A stretch of 64,000 bases of DNA from Flavobacterium sp. Root901 (GTDB taxonomy: Bacteria; Bacteroidota; Bacteroidia; Flavobacteriales; Flavobacteriaceae), in contig NZ_LMJB01000005.1 of NCBI RefSeq assembly GCF_001429765.1, positions 1,243,599 to 1,307,598 on the forward strand, written 5' to 3'. Under the pieces are notes generated by a model, which did not search any database, had not been told where the DNA came from, and worked only from the letters and a program-made list of their open reading frames with translations. This document shows, piece after piece, positions 35,389 through 44,728 of this stretch (positions are counted from its first letter, which is position 1; every line of letters begins with the position of its first letter). A program made the position numbers and the translations under genes.

Positions 35389-36666
35389 ATGACTTTTCAA
35401 AATACACGCGAATTCGCGAAACAACTTGATGCACAAGACGCATTAAATCATTATCAGGAACAATTTATTTTTCCGAAAGTGAACGATAAACGCGTTATAT
35501 ACTTTACCGGAAATTCTCTTGGATTACAGCCAAAGCGTACCAAAGCTTATATTGATGAAGTGATGAACGACTGGGCACAATTAGCTGTTGAAGGTCATTT
35601 CTATGCCGAAAAACCTTGGTGGGATTATCAGGAAAGATTTGCAGAACCACTGAGTAAAATTGTAGGCGCACTTCCGTCTGAAGTTACCGTAATGAATACT
35701 TTAACTGTAAATCTTCATTTATTGATGGTTTCGTTTTATCAGCCAAAAGGAAAGCGTTATAAAATTATTTGTGAAGAAAAAGCTTTTCCATCAGATCAAT
35801 ATATGTTTCAGAGCCAGGTTCATTTTCATGGTTACAAACCAGAAGATGCAATTGTAGAAATTAAACGCAGAGAAGGAGAACACAATATTCGTCTTGAAGA
35901 TGTTTTAGCAAAAATCGAAGAAGTAGGTGATGAACTGGCGTTGGTTTTAATTGGTGGAGTAAATTACTATACAGGTCAGGTTTTTGACATAAAAACAATT
36001 ACTGCAGCCGGACAAAAAGCAGGTGCAAAAGTGGGCTGGGATTTAGCGCACGCTGCAGGAAATATCAAACTGGAACTTCATGACTGGAATGTCGATTTTG
36101 CCGCATGGTGCAGTTATAAATACATGAACTCAGGACCAGGAAATGCTTCTGGGGTTTTTGTTCACGAAAAACATCATAACGATCCGGATCTGCCAAGATT
36201 TGCCGGCTGGTGGGGACATAATAAAGAACGCCGTTTTAAAATGGAACCCAACTTTGATCCCGTTCATGGGGCAGGCGGATGGCAGATTAGTAATCTTCCG
36301 GTGTTGTCTTTAGCGCCCTATCTGGCATCTGTAGAAATGTTTGCTGAAGTTGGAATGGATGCTTTAGTTGCAAAGCGTGATCACATTACCTCTTATCTTG
36401 AATTTATTCTGCACGAAATTGATAAAGAAGTTGCAGGTAATTTTGAAATTATCACTCCCGCAAACCCGAAAGAAAGAGCTTCGCAGTTGTCTGTTTTCCT
36501 GCACGGAGAAGGAAGAAGTTTATTTGATTATTTAATGAAAAACGGAGTAATTACAGATTGGCGTGAACCAAACGTAATTCGTCTGGCACCAGTTCCGTTA
36601 TATTGTTCTTACGAAGACATGTATGACTTTGGACAAATTTTGAAAAAAGGAATTTTAGGAAAGTAG
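35389..36666 (+). CDS. kynU: Kynureninase
   Basis: This PLP-dependent hydrolase cleaves kynurenine or 3-hydroxykynurenine to anthranilate or 3-hydroxyanthranilate plus alanine. The 425-residue sequence has YFTGNSLGLQPKRTKAYIDE near the N-terminus, VMNTLTVNLHLLMVSFY, WDLAHAAGNIKLELHDWNVD (PLP-contacting Asp and His), and CSYKYMNSGPGNASGVFVHE with the Schiff-base lysine. KRDHITSYLEF and VIRLAPVPLYCSYEDMY complete the fold. With kmo at 50.2 kb it supports kynurenine catabolism toward NAD. Confidence 0.95.
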   Translation: MTFQNTREFAKQLDAQDALNHYQEQFIFPKVNDKRVIYFTGNSLGLQPKRTKAYIDEVMNDWAQLAVEGHFYAEKPWWDYQERFAEPLSKIVGALPSEVTVMNTLTVNLHLLMVSFYQPKGKRYKIICEEKAFPSDQYMFQSQVHFHGYKPEDAIVEIKRREGEHNIRLEDVLAKIEEVGDELALVLIGGVNYYTGQVFDIKTITAAGQKAGAKVGWDLAHAAGNIKLELHDWNVDFAAWCSYKYMNSGPGNASGVFVHEKHHNDPDLPRFAGWWGHNKERRFKMEPNFDPVHGAGGWQISNLPVLSLAPYLASVEMFAEVGMDALVAKRDHITSYLEFILHEIDKEVAGNFEIITPANPKERASQLSVFLHGEGRSLFDYLMKNGVITDWREPNVIRLAPVPLYCSYEDMYDFGQILKKGILGK

Positions 36667-36998
36667 GATAAGGCGCAAAGTTTTTTCCATAGCCCCTAGC
36701 TTCAGCTAGGGGAAATAATAGAAATAGGAAAGGCTTTTAGCCAAACGATAAAGTTTGGCTAAAGCCCTTTTGTTTGTATTTATGCTTTCATCCAGCCAGA
36801 ACTGGACACTATTGAATTTAAAATAATAAAACCTAGCGTTTCTGCGCCTTTGCGAGATTAATTCACCAAAATTAAAATCGAAAAATTCTACGTAAAAACA
36901 AATAATCTTCTAATCTTATAACGTTTTTAAAAAATTCTGTAATAACTAATATAGCAGATATTCCGTATTTTGTAATATAAATTTAAAAACTAAAGATC
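36667..36998. other. Intergenic region with hairpin pair
   Basis: This 332-bp spacer starts with two strong hairpins (36689-36770, separate entry). The rest is AT-rich with no ORF, and a loosely promoter-like CGTATTTTGTAATAT stretch lies about 30 bases before the next gene. Confidence 0.5.
36689..36770 (+). terminator. Double hairpin after kynU
   Basis: The first stem is CCCCTAGC / GCTAGGGG with loop TTCA (36693-36712), preceded by ATAG. The second is GGCTTTTAGCCAAAC / GTTTGGCTAAAGCC (36731-36767) followed by TTTTG. The arrangement looks like a repeat family used as a terminator. Confidence 0.75.
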
Positions 36999-37436
36999 AT
37001 GAAAGGCTTATATATTTTATTTGCAGTAATAATGATGACTTCTTGCCAGAATCAAAGCAAAGAAGATCTAAATAAAGCCAAACAAGCCAGTATTGATTCA
37101 ATGAAAGTTGAAATAAACAAGCAGCGTGTAATAGATTCAATGAAGACTGAAATGGCCAAAATAAAAGACGAGCAGAAAGTTGAATCTCAAAAAGAACAAA
37201 AAGTTGTTGTGGTGCATCAAAATGACGGAACCGCTGCTGCAACTGCGACTCCTGCTAAAAAGAAAGGATGGAGTGCAACTGCTAAAGGTGCTGTAATTGG
37301 TGCCGGGGTAGGTGCTGCAACTGGTGCAATTGTCAGCAAGAAAAAAGGTGAAGGAGCTATTATTGGTGGTTTAGCCGGTGCTGCTTTAGGTACAGGAACA
37401 GGTGCTGTTATTGACAGCAAGAAGAAAAAAGAGTAG
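36999..37436 (+). CDS. Glycine-zipper lipoprotein
   Basis: The 145-residue product has a lipobox ending MMTS-Cys16-QNQ. A charged, Lys/Glu-rich coiled-coil-like region follows (residues ~20-75, with the repeated phrase IDSMK..M). It ends in a glycine-zipper segment (KGAVIGAGVGAATGAIVSKK and GEGAIIGGLAGAALGTGTGA). Glycine zippers insert into or associate with membranes in proteins of the YMGG type. The lipid anchor and zipper suggest a role in envelope structure or stress. Precise function is unknown. Confidence 0.75.
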   Translation: MKGLYILFAVIMMTSCQNQSKEDLNKAKQASIDSMKVEINKQRVIDSMKTEMAKIKDEQKVESQKEQKVVVVHQNDGTAAATATPAKKKGWSATAKGAVIGAGVGAATGAIVSKKKGEGAIIGGLAGAALGTGTGAVIDSKKKKE

Positions 37437-37459
37437 ATTTTAACCTTTACATATAAAAG

Positions 37460-37490
37460 AACGCCGATTTAGAATTCTAAATCGGCGTTT
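37460..37490. terminator. Bidirectional terminator
   Basis: A perfect 15-bp palindrome arm, AACGCCGATTTAGAA with its complement, is centred between the convergent lipoprotein and 603-residue protein genes. Confidence 0.9.
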
Positions 37491-37493
37491 TGT

Positions 37494-39305
37494 TTAGGTT
37501 AATTCCAGTGTTGGAATTTTGATTGCATTTAATTCTGATTTATAAAAATCAAATTGGGTCTTGATTTTTTCCTTTTCTTTTTTAAAATACAATGTCGATG
37601 AAAAAAGGCGCTGATAATATTCAATTCCTTCTAAAATATTTGATTTAAAAGAATTCCATTTTTTAAGTTGATTTGCTGTTGCTTCTCCCGATAATGTTTC
37701 AATTTCATTTCTGAAATAATCAACATACATTTTTAATTCTTTTACAAATAAATTTGGTCGGTCATTCGTTCTTAAAATGGATTTTCCTTGATAAATATGC
37801 TGAATCATTTCTGTTAAAGAAACTTCCTGATCAAAATAAGCTAAATTTGGCCCGGGGCAAATCACAACTCCTTGTGCCTGGCCTTTTATTTTGATGTCAT
37901 TTTCAAGATATGAAGCATTGGCCAGACCAACGCATAAACATGATTTTTCTGTTATCCTGATTTTGTTTTTTTCAAATGCATCGGCGGATAAAGTGTCTTT
38001 TATGTTTTCTAATTCTGCTAGTTTAATATCCTGATATTTTTTAGATGCCGTGCAAATACCATGCGGATCGTATTCTTTACTTAATGCTAAAAATTTCTTT
38101 GGGCATGAACTTCCGGCTTTATTTTCCTGAATTCTTCTTTGTTTTAAAAACTCGTTAGTTGTGCCTCTTAAAGTATTAAATGGAACTCCCAGTGGTGAAA
38201 TATTGCTCAGGTAAAAATCATCTTCTTTAGCGTTCATCAATAATTTTCGCGTTTCCTGATCTACAGAAGTTGCTTCTGGAACTAACAAAAAAGGAGATCC
38301 CCAGCCAACAGAATCTACATTATATTCGTCTAATAAAAATTCATGTTCTTCTGCAGTTCCAACGCCGCCCTGAACTGTGATTTTTATTGCTAAAGGATTT
38401 TCCGGAAAAGCCTGATTTTTTAGCTGTAAAGCTTTAATCATCAAATCATGGGCTGATTGTATAAGCTGCTCTTTTTTTTGTTTAAATTCTTCTAAAATAG
38501 TGCCTAATAAAAGGCCGTCAGTTGCAAATGCATGACCGCCGCAGTTTAGTCCGGATTCAATTCGGTATTCGGAAACCCAAAGTCCTTTTTTGGCGAGGAA
38601 ATTCCCCTGAATCATCGCCGATCTGAAGTCACTTACTTTTAGAATGATTTTCTTTTTAAGTTCGTTATTTTCATTCGGAAAAAAATCTTTAAAGTTTTCA
38701 AAATATCCAAACAATCTCGGATTCATTCCTGCCGAAAGAACTACGGAAGATTCTAAATTGCTGTTTGCAAAACCCCTTAAAGCAGCATGAGCATCATTAA
38801 ATTCGACTGGAAGCTGTTCCTTTTTTACAAAATTATCTTTGTCAAGCTTCGTCATGATGTTAACGTCGATTTCGCCCGGAAATAGATGAGATTCAATGTA
38901 ATTTTGAATGTTTTCTTTAAATGTGATTCCATCATTTAATAAATTCTGAAATCCTTTTTTAATATCAGATGTATTGGGCAGGATTGACATGAAGTTTTCC
39001 AGCGCAGTTTTGCTTTCAGCTAATTCAGTTTTGAAATTTTCAAATTTTTTTTTGACAATTTTATCAACCAAATTTAAGTAAGAGGTAATTCTTTCTGCCC
39101 GATAATCATGAAATTTCTGGGTAATTTCTTCGTATGGAATGTTGAATTTAGTGCTGTAAAAGCTGCGCATTTTCTCAATCAAATCATCATCAGCAAGTGC
39201 GATAACAGATGAAATTCCATATTGGGCTACACGTATTGGACTGTCAATTGTGTATGCAAGGCCCATAACAGGAATATGAAAAGTATGGAGAGGTATTTTT
39301 GCCAT
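37494..39305 (-). CDS. Conserved 603-residue protein, possible nitronate monooxygenase-like TIM barrel
   Basis: I do not recognise a named family with certainty. The N-terminus TFHIPVMGLAYTIDSPIRVA then QYGISSVIALADDDLIEKM, the central GGHAFATDGLLLGTILEEF, and IKITVQGGVGTAEEHEFLL then VDSVGWGSPFLLVPEATSVD, read like the FMN-binding TIM barrel of nitronate monooxygenase / enoyl-reductase proteins, but with long helical insertions (residues ~60-170). Cysteines occur in SSCPKKF, HGICTASKKY and KSCLCVGLANAS, possibly a metal site. The C-terminal ~110 residues are helical and charged. It is monocistronic, no truncation is seen, and the enzymatic role is speculative. Confidence 0.5.
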   Translation of the reverse strand: MAKIPLHTFHIPVMGLAYTIDSPIRVAQYGISSVIALADDDLIEKMRSFYSTKFNIPYEEITQKFHDYRAERITSYLNLVDKIVKKKFENFKTELAESKTALENFMSILPNTSDIKKGFQNLLNDGITFKENIQNYIESHLFPGEIDVNIMTKLDKDNFVKKEQLPVEFNDAHAALRGFANSNLESSVVLSAGMNPRLFGYFENFKDFFPNENNELKKKIILKVSDFRSAMIQGNFLAKKGLWVSEYRIESGLNCGGHAFATDGLLLGTILEEFKQKKEQLIQSAHDLMIKALQLKNQAFPENPLAIKITVQGGVGTAEEHEFLLDEYNVDSVGWGSPFLLVPEATSVDQETRKLLMNAKEDDFYLSNISPLGVPFNTLRGTTNEFLKQRRIQENKAGSSCPKKFLALSKEYDPHGICTASKKYQDIKLAELENIKDTLSADAFEKNKIRITEKSCLCVGLANASYLENDIKIKGQAQGVVICPGPNLAYFDQEVSLTEMIQHIYQGKSILRTNDRPNLFVKELKMYVDYFRNEIETLSGEATANQLKKWNSFKSNILEGIEYYQRLFSSTLYFKKEKEKIKTQFDFYKSELNAIKIPTLELT

Positions 39306-39397
39306 TTGTTTTTCAGATTAAAATAAAGGCAAATATGGAAAAAAGGATTTTTTTAAAACCTGATAATTGTCAGGTTAAAAATTATAAATGGGGTTTT

Positions 39398-39910
39398 ACA
39401 ATCTTGTCATTCCGAGGAACGAGGAATCTTCGCAAGTAACTCTACAAAGTATTAATCACTATTTCTCTAAGTAAGAAAATATTTCTTTTTATTTTGCGTT
39501 TCGAAGAAAATAATCAATTAAGCAATGCAATTGTCAGAAGGTTATCACACCTATTACATTTATATCATCACGAATAAATTTAAAACCGTATTTTACACTG
39601 GAGTAACAAATAACTTAAGAATTCGCTTAAATAAGCATAAAGAAAATATATCTGATGAAAACAAAACCTTTGCTTCGAGATATAATGTCCAATTTCTTTT
39701 ATATTATGAAAAGTTCACTTGGATTCAAGAAGCGATTATGCGTGAAAAAGAGATTAAAGGCTGGACTAGAGGCAAAAAGTTAGAATTAATTAAAACTATT
39801 AATCCTGATTTAGATTTTTTAAATTATGTCTTTGCGTAAGATTATTGAATTGAAAATCTTTGCTGAGTTTCTTGCGAAGATTCCTCGTTCCTCGGAATGA
39901 CAAAGATTGT
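39398..39910. mobile_element. GIY-YIG gene flanked by long inverted repeats
   Basis: A 33-base stretch at 39404-39436 (TTGTCATTCCGAGGAACGAG and onward) recurs perfectly in reverse orientation at 39871-39903. Allowing one extra base, the match extends outward to ACAATC at 39398-39403 and GATTGT at 39905-39910. The repeats enclose 434 bp containing one gene, for a GIY-YIG nuclease. A 102-bp solo derivative lies at 33882-33983. No obvious target-site duplication is visible. The organisation resembles a small transposable unit or a nuclease-linked palindromic repeat system. Confidence 0.75.
39525..39839 (+). CDS. GIY-YIG endonuclease domain protein
   Basis: The 104-residue protein is a single GIY-YIG domain. 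The name motifs appear as Tyr11-Ile12-Tyr13 and Tyr24-Thr25-Gly26. The catalytic arginine is in NLRIRLNKH (Arg34, followed by His38), and the metal-binding glutamate is in MREKEIKGW (Glu74). All catalytic residues are present, so the nuclease is probably active. No DNA-binding domain is fused. It is the only gene inside a pair of long inverted repeats, which suggests the repeats are its target or its transposon ends. Confidence 0.88.
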   Translation: MQLSEGYHTYYIYIITNKFKTVFYTGVTNNLRIRLNKHKENISDENKTFASRYNVQFLLYYEKFTWIQEAIMREKEIKGWTRGKKLELIKTINPDLDFLNYVFA

Positions 39911-39950
39911 GCGTTATTCATGCAATTCGTGCAATTTGCGGCAAAAAAAA

Positions 39951-41507
39951 TTAAATCAAAATTTTCTTTAAAGATTCGGCTATGCTGCGCCATAAAAGAT
40001 TATAAAATGATTTTTCCTGAATTCTTTCAACTTCAACATCTGCTGTTTTGGTTTTGTCATTTGAATCGTTCTTAACCAATAAATTAACAATTGCAGATTT
40101 AAGCTTCGCTTCTTTTTCGGGATGCTTTTTTTTGTATAATTTGACTTTAAGATCATCATAATCCAGAGAAGCATTTCCTTTTGAAATATTGTCATTTCCG
40201 TAGAAATTAAAACGATATTTATTAAAAGCTCCCGTAAATGTAGCATTCATGTAAGGTTTGCTAAACTGACCCATAGCCCTGACATCAAAATTTGAAATCA
40301 CCCCCTGAATATGAAAACTGTCTTTTTTGTCGAGAACATTAAAATTCCAGTTTACATTTAAAGGAGATGTTTTCATAAAAATACAGTTCACTTTAATTTT
40401 TACGTCTTTAGTTTTTTTCAAACCAAAACCACTGCGCAGATTTAATGCCTGCAGGTTGAAACGGTCAAAATTCAAAACTCCGGGACCTTTAGAAAAATCA
40501 ATTTCTTCTTCGTAAACCAATTTTGATTTTAAAACCTGCAGCGTATCAATTTGAAGAGGGAATTTAATATTTCGTAATAAATGATTGTAAAGATATTTTT
40601 TGCTTAAATCATCTTTTGGCATTTTTCCACGGTAGATATTAGCATTAAAATGATTGATTACAACCGAATTGGCCTTGAAGAAAAAACGGTCATTTTTAAA
40701 TCCCCAATCCATTTTTGCAATTTGTGCCGAATCAAATTTTAAGGTATAAATATCTTTTTCCTTATCTAATCGTTTTATAAAATCTCTTCGGCTAAATTGA
40801 GGCAGATTAGAAAAATTATTGATTTTTAAAAAGTTCTTTTCAGTGCTTATTTTTCCAATATTGATATGATAAAAAGCACTTGCACGATAAAATAAGCTAT
40901 CAATAACCAAGGCGTAACTTTTATATTGCAGCGGAATTTTTTCTTGTAATGTGGCGTCTGTCAGGAGAATTCCTTCTAATTTCAGAATTATTTTTTTAAT
41001 GCTCAGAATTGGTTTTTCGCTGTCTAGAGAAACAACATCAATAGTTCCGTCATTTAAATAAATGTTAGAAACAGCTATGATTTTGCGAAACGGTTCAAAG
41101 ATTTCACTTTTAATACTTTTGCTGTTGTTCAATAATTTTTCGCCTTTTTTATATAAAATGACGCGGGGTTTATTAATGATAATGCTTTCAGCCTGAATAA
41201 CATCGCGAAAAGCAAGATCCCAAATATTAAAATGTTTGATTGTAATAGATTCTATTTTAGAAAAAAGACCATTTTTGCTGTCTTTAGGCTGGTTTTTCGG
41301 ACTTACTAATAATGTCTCTGCATAGATGTTTCTTGAAAAAAGCGAAACTTCAATTTTTTCATAATTGATATTATATGGCGTCTTGTTATTTTCATGAACA
41401 ATAATCGGAAGCTGCTTTTTAATCCAGTAATTCAGTCCAATATTGGCGAAAATCACAAGTAGAAAAAGGGAAATTACTCCAATCGCTATTTTTTTATATA
41501 TTGACAT
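39951..41507 (-). CDS. AsmA-like inner-membrane anchored protein
   Basis: The 518-residue protein has one N-terminal transmembrane anchor (IAIGVISLFLLVIFANIGLNYWI). It is followed by a long beta-rich periplasmic region with segments like ISIKKIILKLEGILLTDATL, VVINHFNANIYRGKMPKDDL, and FNFYGNDNISKGNASLDYDDLKV near the C-terminus, as in AsmA / TamB-type envelope proteins. AsmA-like proteins are implicated in lipid transport and outer-membrane assembly. No closer family could be named. It is transcribed toward the GIY-YIG element. Confidence 0.65.
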   Translation of the reverse strand: MSIYKKIAIGVISLFLLVIFANIGLNYWIKKQLPIIVHENNKTPYNINYEKIEVSLFSRNIYAETLLVSPKNQPKDSKNGLFSKIESITIKHFNIWDLAFRDVIQAESIIINKPRVILYKKGEKLLNNSKSIKSEIFEPFRKIIAVSNIYLNDGTIDVVSLDSEKPILSIKKIILKLEGILLTDATLQEKIPLQYKSYALVIDSLFYRASAFYHINIGKISTEKNFLKINNFSNLPQFSRRDFIKRLDKEKDIYTLKFDSAQIAKMDWGFKNDRFFFKANSVVINHFNANIYRGKMPKDDLSKKYLYNHLLRNIKFPLQIDTLQVLKSKLVYEEEIDFSKGPGVLNFDRFNLQALNLRSGFGLKKTKDVKIKVNCIFMKTSPLNVNWNFNVLDKKDSFHIQGVISNFDVRAMGQFSKPYMNATFTGAFNKYRFNFYGNDNISKGNASLDYDDLKVKLYKKKHPEKEAKLKSAIVNLLVKNDSNDKTKTADVEVERIQEKSFYNLLWRSIAESLKKILI

Positions 41508-41621
41508 TTATAGTATTGTTTAAATACATAAATTTAGGCTTTTAAAAAGGATGATTTTTACATTATTCCCCTTTTTGATTACATCATTTTAGAAACATTA
41601 CGCTTTATACTTTTTCAAAAT

Positions 41622-44009
41622 ATGAAAAGATTAAAAAAAATCCTGCTGGTTTTATTGGTACTTGTTGTAGTAATTGGAATAGGTTTATGTGCTTATATTT
41701 TTCATTTAAAGCCCAAATATGAAGGAGAATTAGAAATAAAAAATCTTGAAAAAGAAACTACAGTATATTTTGACGAATATGGCGTTCCCCATATTTATGC
41801 AGATTCTGAAAAAGATGCAATGACGGCACTTGGATACGTTCATGCACAGGAAAGATTATGGCAGATGGAATTGCTCCGCAGAATTGCTCCGGGGAAATTA
41901 TCAGAAATTTTTGGTTCTGTAGCACTTAAAAATGATACGTTTTTTGCCGGAATTGGTATTGAAGAAGCTTCGGCGAAAGCCATTGCCAAATTAGACAAAA
42001 ATAGTAAGAGTTATCAACTGACAATGGCTTATCTGGATGGAATTAATCAATATCTTGAAGAAGGAACAACACCAATTGAGTTTACATTGGTTGGAGTGAA
42101 AAAAGAAAAATTTACCATAAAAGACGTTTATAATATCTTTGGTTATATGTCTTTTAGTTTTGCAATGGCTCAAAAAACAGATCCTTTACTAACCGATATC
42201 CGTAATAAATTCGGAGCCGCTTATTTGAAAGATTTAGGAATTGAAGGCGAATTTAACACTACGCAGCTTAAAAGCTCCAAGGAAAATATTGAGGATTATA
42301 CCGCGGTTTCAAAATCAATAACGGCATTGCTGGACAAATCGCCAATTCCGCCATTTATAGGAAGTAACAGCTGGGTTGCGGGACCACATAAAACAAAAAG
42401 CGGAAAAGTAATTTTTGCAAATGATCCGCATATCGGATTTTCGCAGCCGGCAACCTGGTATGAAGCGCATATCGTAACTCCGGAACATGAATTGTACGGC
42501 TGTTATCTCGCAGGAACTCCGTTTCCGTTATTAGCACATAATCGGGATTATGCCTATGGTTTAACGATGTTTGAAAATGATGACATTGATTTTTATCAGG
42601 AAAAAAATAAAACCGGAGATTCCAGTCAATATCAAACACCAACAGGTTTTGCAAAGTACGAAATCAGAAAAAAAACCATTAAAGTAAAAGATACTTCAGA
42701 TGTTGTTTTAACCATAAAAACAACCCGTCACGGACCTGTTATGAATGATTTGCTGGAGAGATTAGATCGTAAACATCCAATTGCAATGATGTGGACTTAT
42801 ACCCGGCAGCCAATTCAAATTTTAGATGCGGCTTATGGTCTTTCTCATTCTAAAAGTAAAGAGGATTTTAAAAAAGCTGCAAGTTTAATTGCTGCTCCGG
42901 GATTAAATGTAATGTATGGCGATGCCAAAGGAAATGTGGGCTGGTGGGCAACAGGAAAATTGTATAAACATAACAAAGGTGTAAATACGCATTTAATTTT
43001 AGACGGTTCAGGTGGAAAAGATGATATTACAGAATATTTAGATTTTTCTAAAAATCCATCGGCTGAAAATCCAAAATGGGGATATGTTTATTCTGCTAAT
43101 AATCAGCCGGAGGCAGTTGATGGTTTTTTATATCCGGGATATTATCTTCCGGAAGACCGTGCAAAAAGAATTTCGAATCTAATGGATGCAAAATCTGATT
43201 GGGATAAAGAAGCAATTAGTAAAATGATTTACGACAATACTTCGGTAGTTGCTGTTGAAACGGTTAAAAATTTAATTTCAAATACGGATCTTAATTCTGC
43301 TTCTGCAGAAGAAAAAGAGGCGATTAAAGTTTTAAAATCATGGAAAGGAACAACAAACCTTGAGGATGTCGCGCCAACCATTTATAACAAATGGGTTTAC
43401 CTGTATTTAAAAAACACTTTTGAAGACGAAATGGGCGAAGATAATTTTAATTTGTTTTTAGGGATTTCTGTTGGAAAACAAGTTATTGCGAATCAGGTTA
43501 AGAATGAAAATTCGGTTTGGTGGGATAATATCAAAACCAAAAATATAAAGGAAACCAGAAAAGAGATTGTTTCAAAATCCTTTCATGAAGCTGTTTCAGC
43601 TCTTAAAGAACAGTTAGGAAATACAATTTCTGACTGGAAATGGGGGCAAGTACATACGGTTGAACACGAGCATCCATTAGGAAAAGTAGCTGCACTTCGT
43701 GGTTTATTCAATGTTGGGCCTTTTGCTTCGCCTGGTTCAAATGAAGTAATTAATAATTTATTTTTCGGTTTAACTGATGAAGGAAAGTATTATGTAAAAG
43801 GCGGTCCTTCGACCAGAAGAATTGTAGATTTTTCAGACATTGAAAACAGCTGGAGTATTCTTCCAACAGGACAATCCGGAAATCCTTTCAGCAAACACTA
43901 CAGCGATCAGGCCGAAATGTACAACGCCGGAAAATTCAGAAAAATGAAACTGAACAAAGACGAAATTATAAAGACTTCTACGAAATTGGTTTTGAAACCG
44001 AAAAAGTAG
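41622..44009 (+). CDS. Penicillin acylase family Ntn-hydrolase
   Basis: The 795-residue protein has an N-terminal membrane anchor (LLVLLVLVVVIGIGLCAYIF). The alpha part carries YFDEYGVPHIYADSEKDAMT and GYVHAQERLWQMELLRRIAP. The precursor is expected to be cleaved before the N-terminal nucleophile Ser in IGSNSWVAGPHKTKSGK. The beta part includes FANDPHIGFSQPATWYEAHI and the C-terminal HTVEHEHPLG plus GPSTRRIVDF. Members cleave amide bonds of penicillins, cephalosporins or acyl-homoserine lactones, and which one is not determinable here. Confidence 0.92.
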   Translation: MKRLKKILLVLLVLVVVIGIGLCAYIFHLKPKYEGELEIKNLEKETTVYFDEYGVPHIYADSEKDAMTALGYVHAQERLWQMELLRRIAPGKLSEIFGSVALKNDTFFAGIGIEEASAKAIAKLDKNSKSYQLTMAYLDGINQYLEEGTTPIEFTLVGVKKEKFTIKDVYNIFGYMSFSFAMAQKTDPLLTDIRNKFGAAYLKDLGIEGEFNTTQLKSSKENIEDYTAVSKSITALLDKSPIPPFIGSNSWVAGPHKTKSGKVIFANDPHIGFSQPATWYEAHIVTPEHELYGCYLAGTPFPLLAHNRDYAYGLTMFENDDIDFYQEKNKTGDSSQYQTPTGFAKYEIRKKTIKVKDTSDVVLTIKTTRHGPVMNDLLERLDRKHPIAMMWTYTRQPIQILDAAYGLSHSKSKEDFKKAASLIAAPGLNVMYGDAKGNVGWWATGKLYKHNKGVNTHLILDGSGGKDDITEYLDFSKNPSAENPKWGYVYSANNQPEAVDGFLYPGYYLPEDRAKRISNLMDAKSDWDKEAISKMIYDNTSVVAVETVKNLISNTDLNSASAEEKEAIKVLKSWKGTTNLEDVAPTIYNKWVYLYLKNTFEDEMGEDNFNLFLGISVGKQVIANQVKNENSVWWDNIKTKNIKETRKEIVSKSFHEAVSALKEQLGNTISDWKWGQVHTVEHEHPLGKVAALRGLFNVGPFASPGSNEVINNLFFGLTDEGKYYVKGGPSTRRIVDFSDIENSWSILPTGQSGNPFSKHYSDQAEMYNAGKFRKMKLNKDEIIKTSTKLVLKPKK

Positions 44010-44128
44010 GTTGTTTTTAAGTTTCAGTTTTCAGGTTGCGAATCTTTGTCAAAGTTTTAAACTTTGACAAAGATGTTGAAACTTTTAAAAAAAAACTTAG
44101 AGCCTTAGTTCTTAGAATCTTAGCCGCT

Positions 44129-44578
44129 TTATTTAGCAATATACTTTCCCTTAACAATATCATTTGCAAAAATGTTAAGGTTATTGGTAAGCACTTTGCT
44201 GGTTGTCATAATATTTTGTGTTTGATAAGCCGTATCTTTCTCGTATGCTTTTAATAAAGTCTCCAGTTCAACTTCGTCATAAACAACAAACAAATTGTAA
44301 ATCGCATCTCTAAAATTCTTGTAGTTGATACTTTCTGTAATTTCCATGGCTTTTTGTTCGTTCCAGCCTTCTTTTGCCGATGTTTCGTTTATTTTAGATA
44401 AGCAAAAATCAATTACATAGTTTTTGTAGTGCGCGGCTTCGACAATTTTATCTATTATAATTTTATTTTGCTGCGAAGGCATTTTCGGAGTCGGAAAACT
44501 GGTTTGAGAATTAGAAATAGCCGGAATAAAAAGACATACCAGCAAAGCCATAAAAAAGTGCTTTTTTAGATTTTTCAT
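44129..44578 (-). CDS. Secreted helical protein of unknown function
   Basis: The 149-residue product has a signal peptide (FFMALLVCLFIPAISNSQ). A mostly helical mature part of about 125 residues has repeated Asn/Lys/Glu-rich helices (KIIIDKIVEAAHYKNYVIDF; MTTSKVLTNNLNIFANDIVK). I do not recognise a family. It is flanked by the penicillin acylase gene (convergent) and the serine hydrolase gene (same strand, after its own terminator), so it is probably monocistronic. Confidence 0.65.
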   Translation of the reverse strand: MKNLKKHFFMALLVCLFIPAISNSQTSFPTPKMPSQQNKIIIDKIVEAAHYKNYVIDFCLSKINETSAKEGWNEQKAMEITESINYKNFRDAIYNLFVVYDEVELETLLKAYEKDTAYQTQNIMTTSKVLTNNLNIFANDIVKGKYIAK

Positions 44579-44666
44579 AGGTTATTTTAGTTGTTTTGGG
44601 TACGGCTAAAATACTATATTTTATGAGAAATCATCAAATTTGAATGTTACAAGTTATAACAAAAAA

Positions 44667-44703
44667 CTCCGATAATCCAGGTTAAAAATCTGTTTTATCG
44701 GAG
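44667..44703 (-). terminator. Terminator of the TPR serine hydrolase gene
   Basis: CTCCGATAA pairs with TTATCGGAG at 44695-44703. On the minus strand the stem is followed by a run of T, 26 bases after the stop codon. Confidence 0.8.
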
Positions 44704-44728
44704 ATAATTTTAAAGAATTTACGAAATA

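Noticed and set aside
44036..44254. Plus-strand ORF after the penicillin acylase gene
   Set aside because: It overlaps the 3' end of the secreted helical protein gene in antisense and has no start signal or recognisable content.
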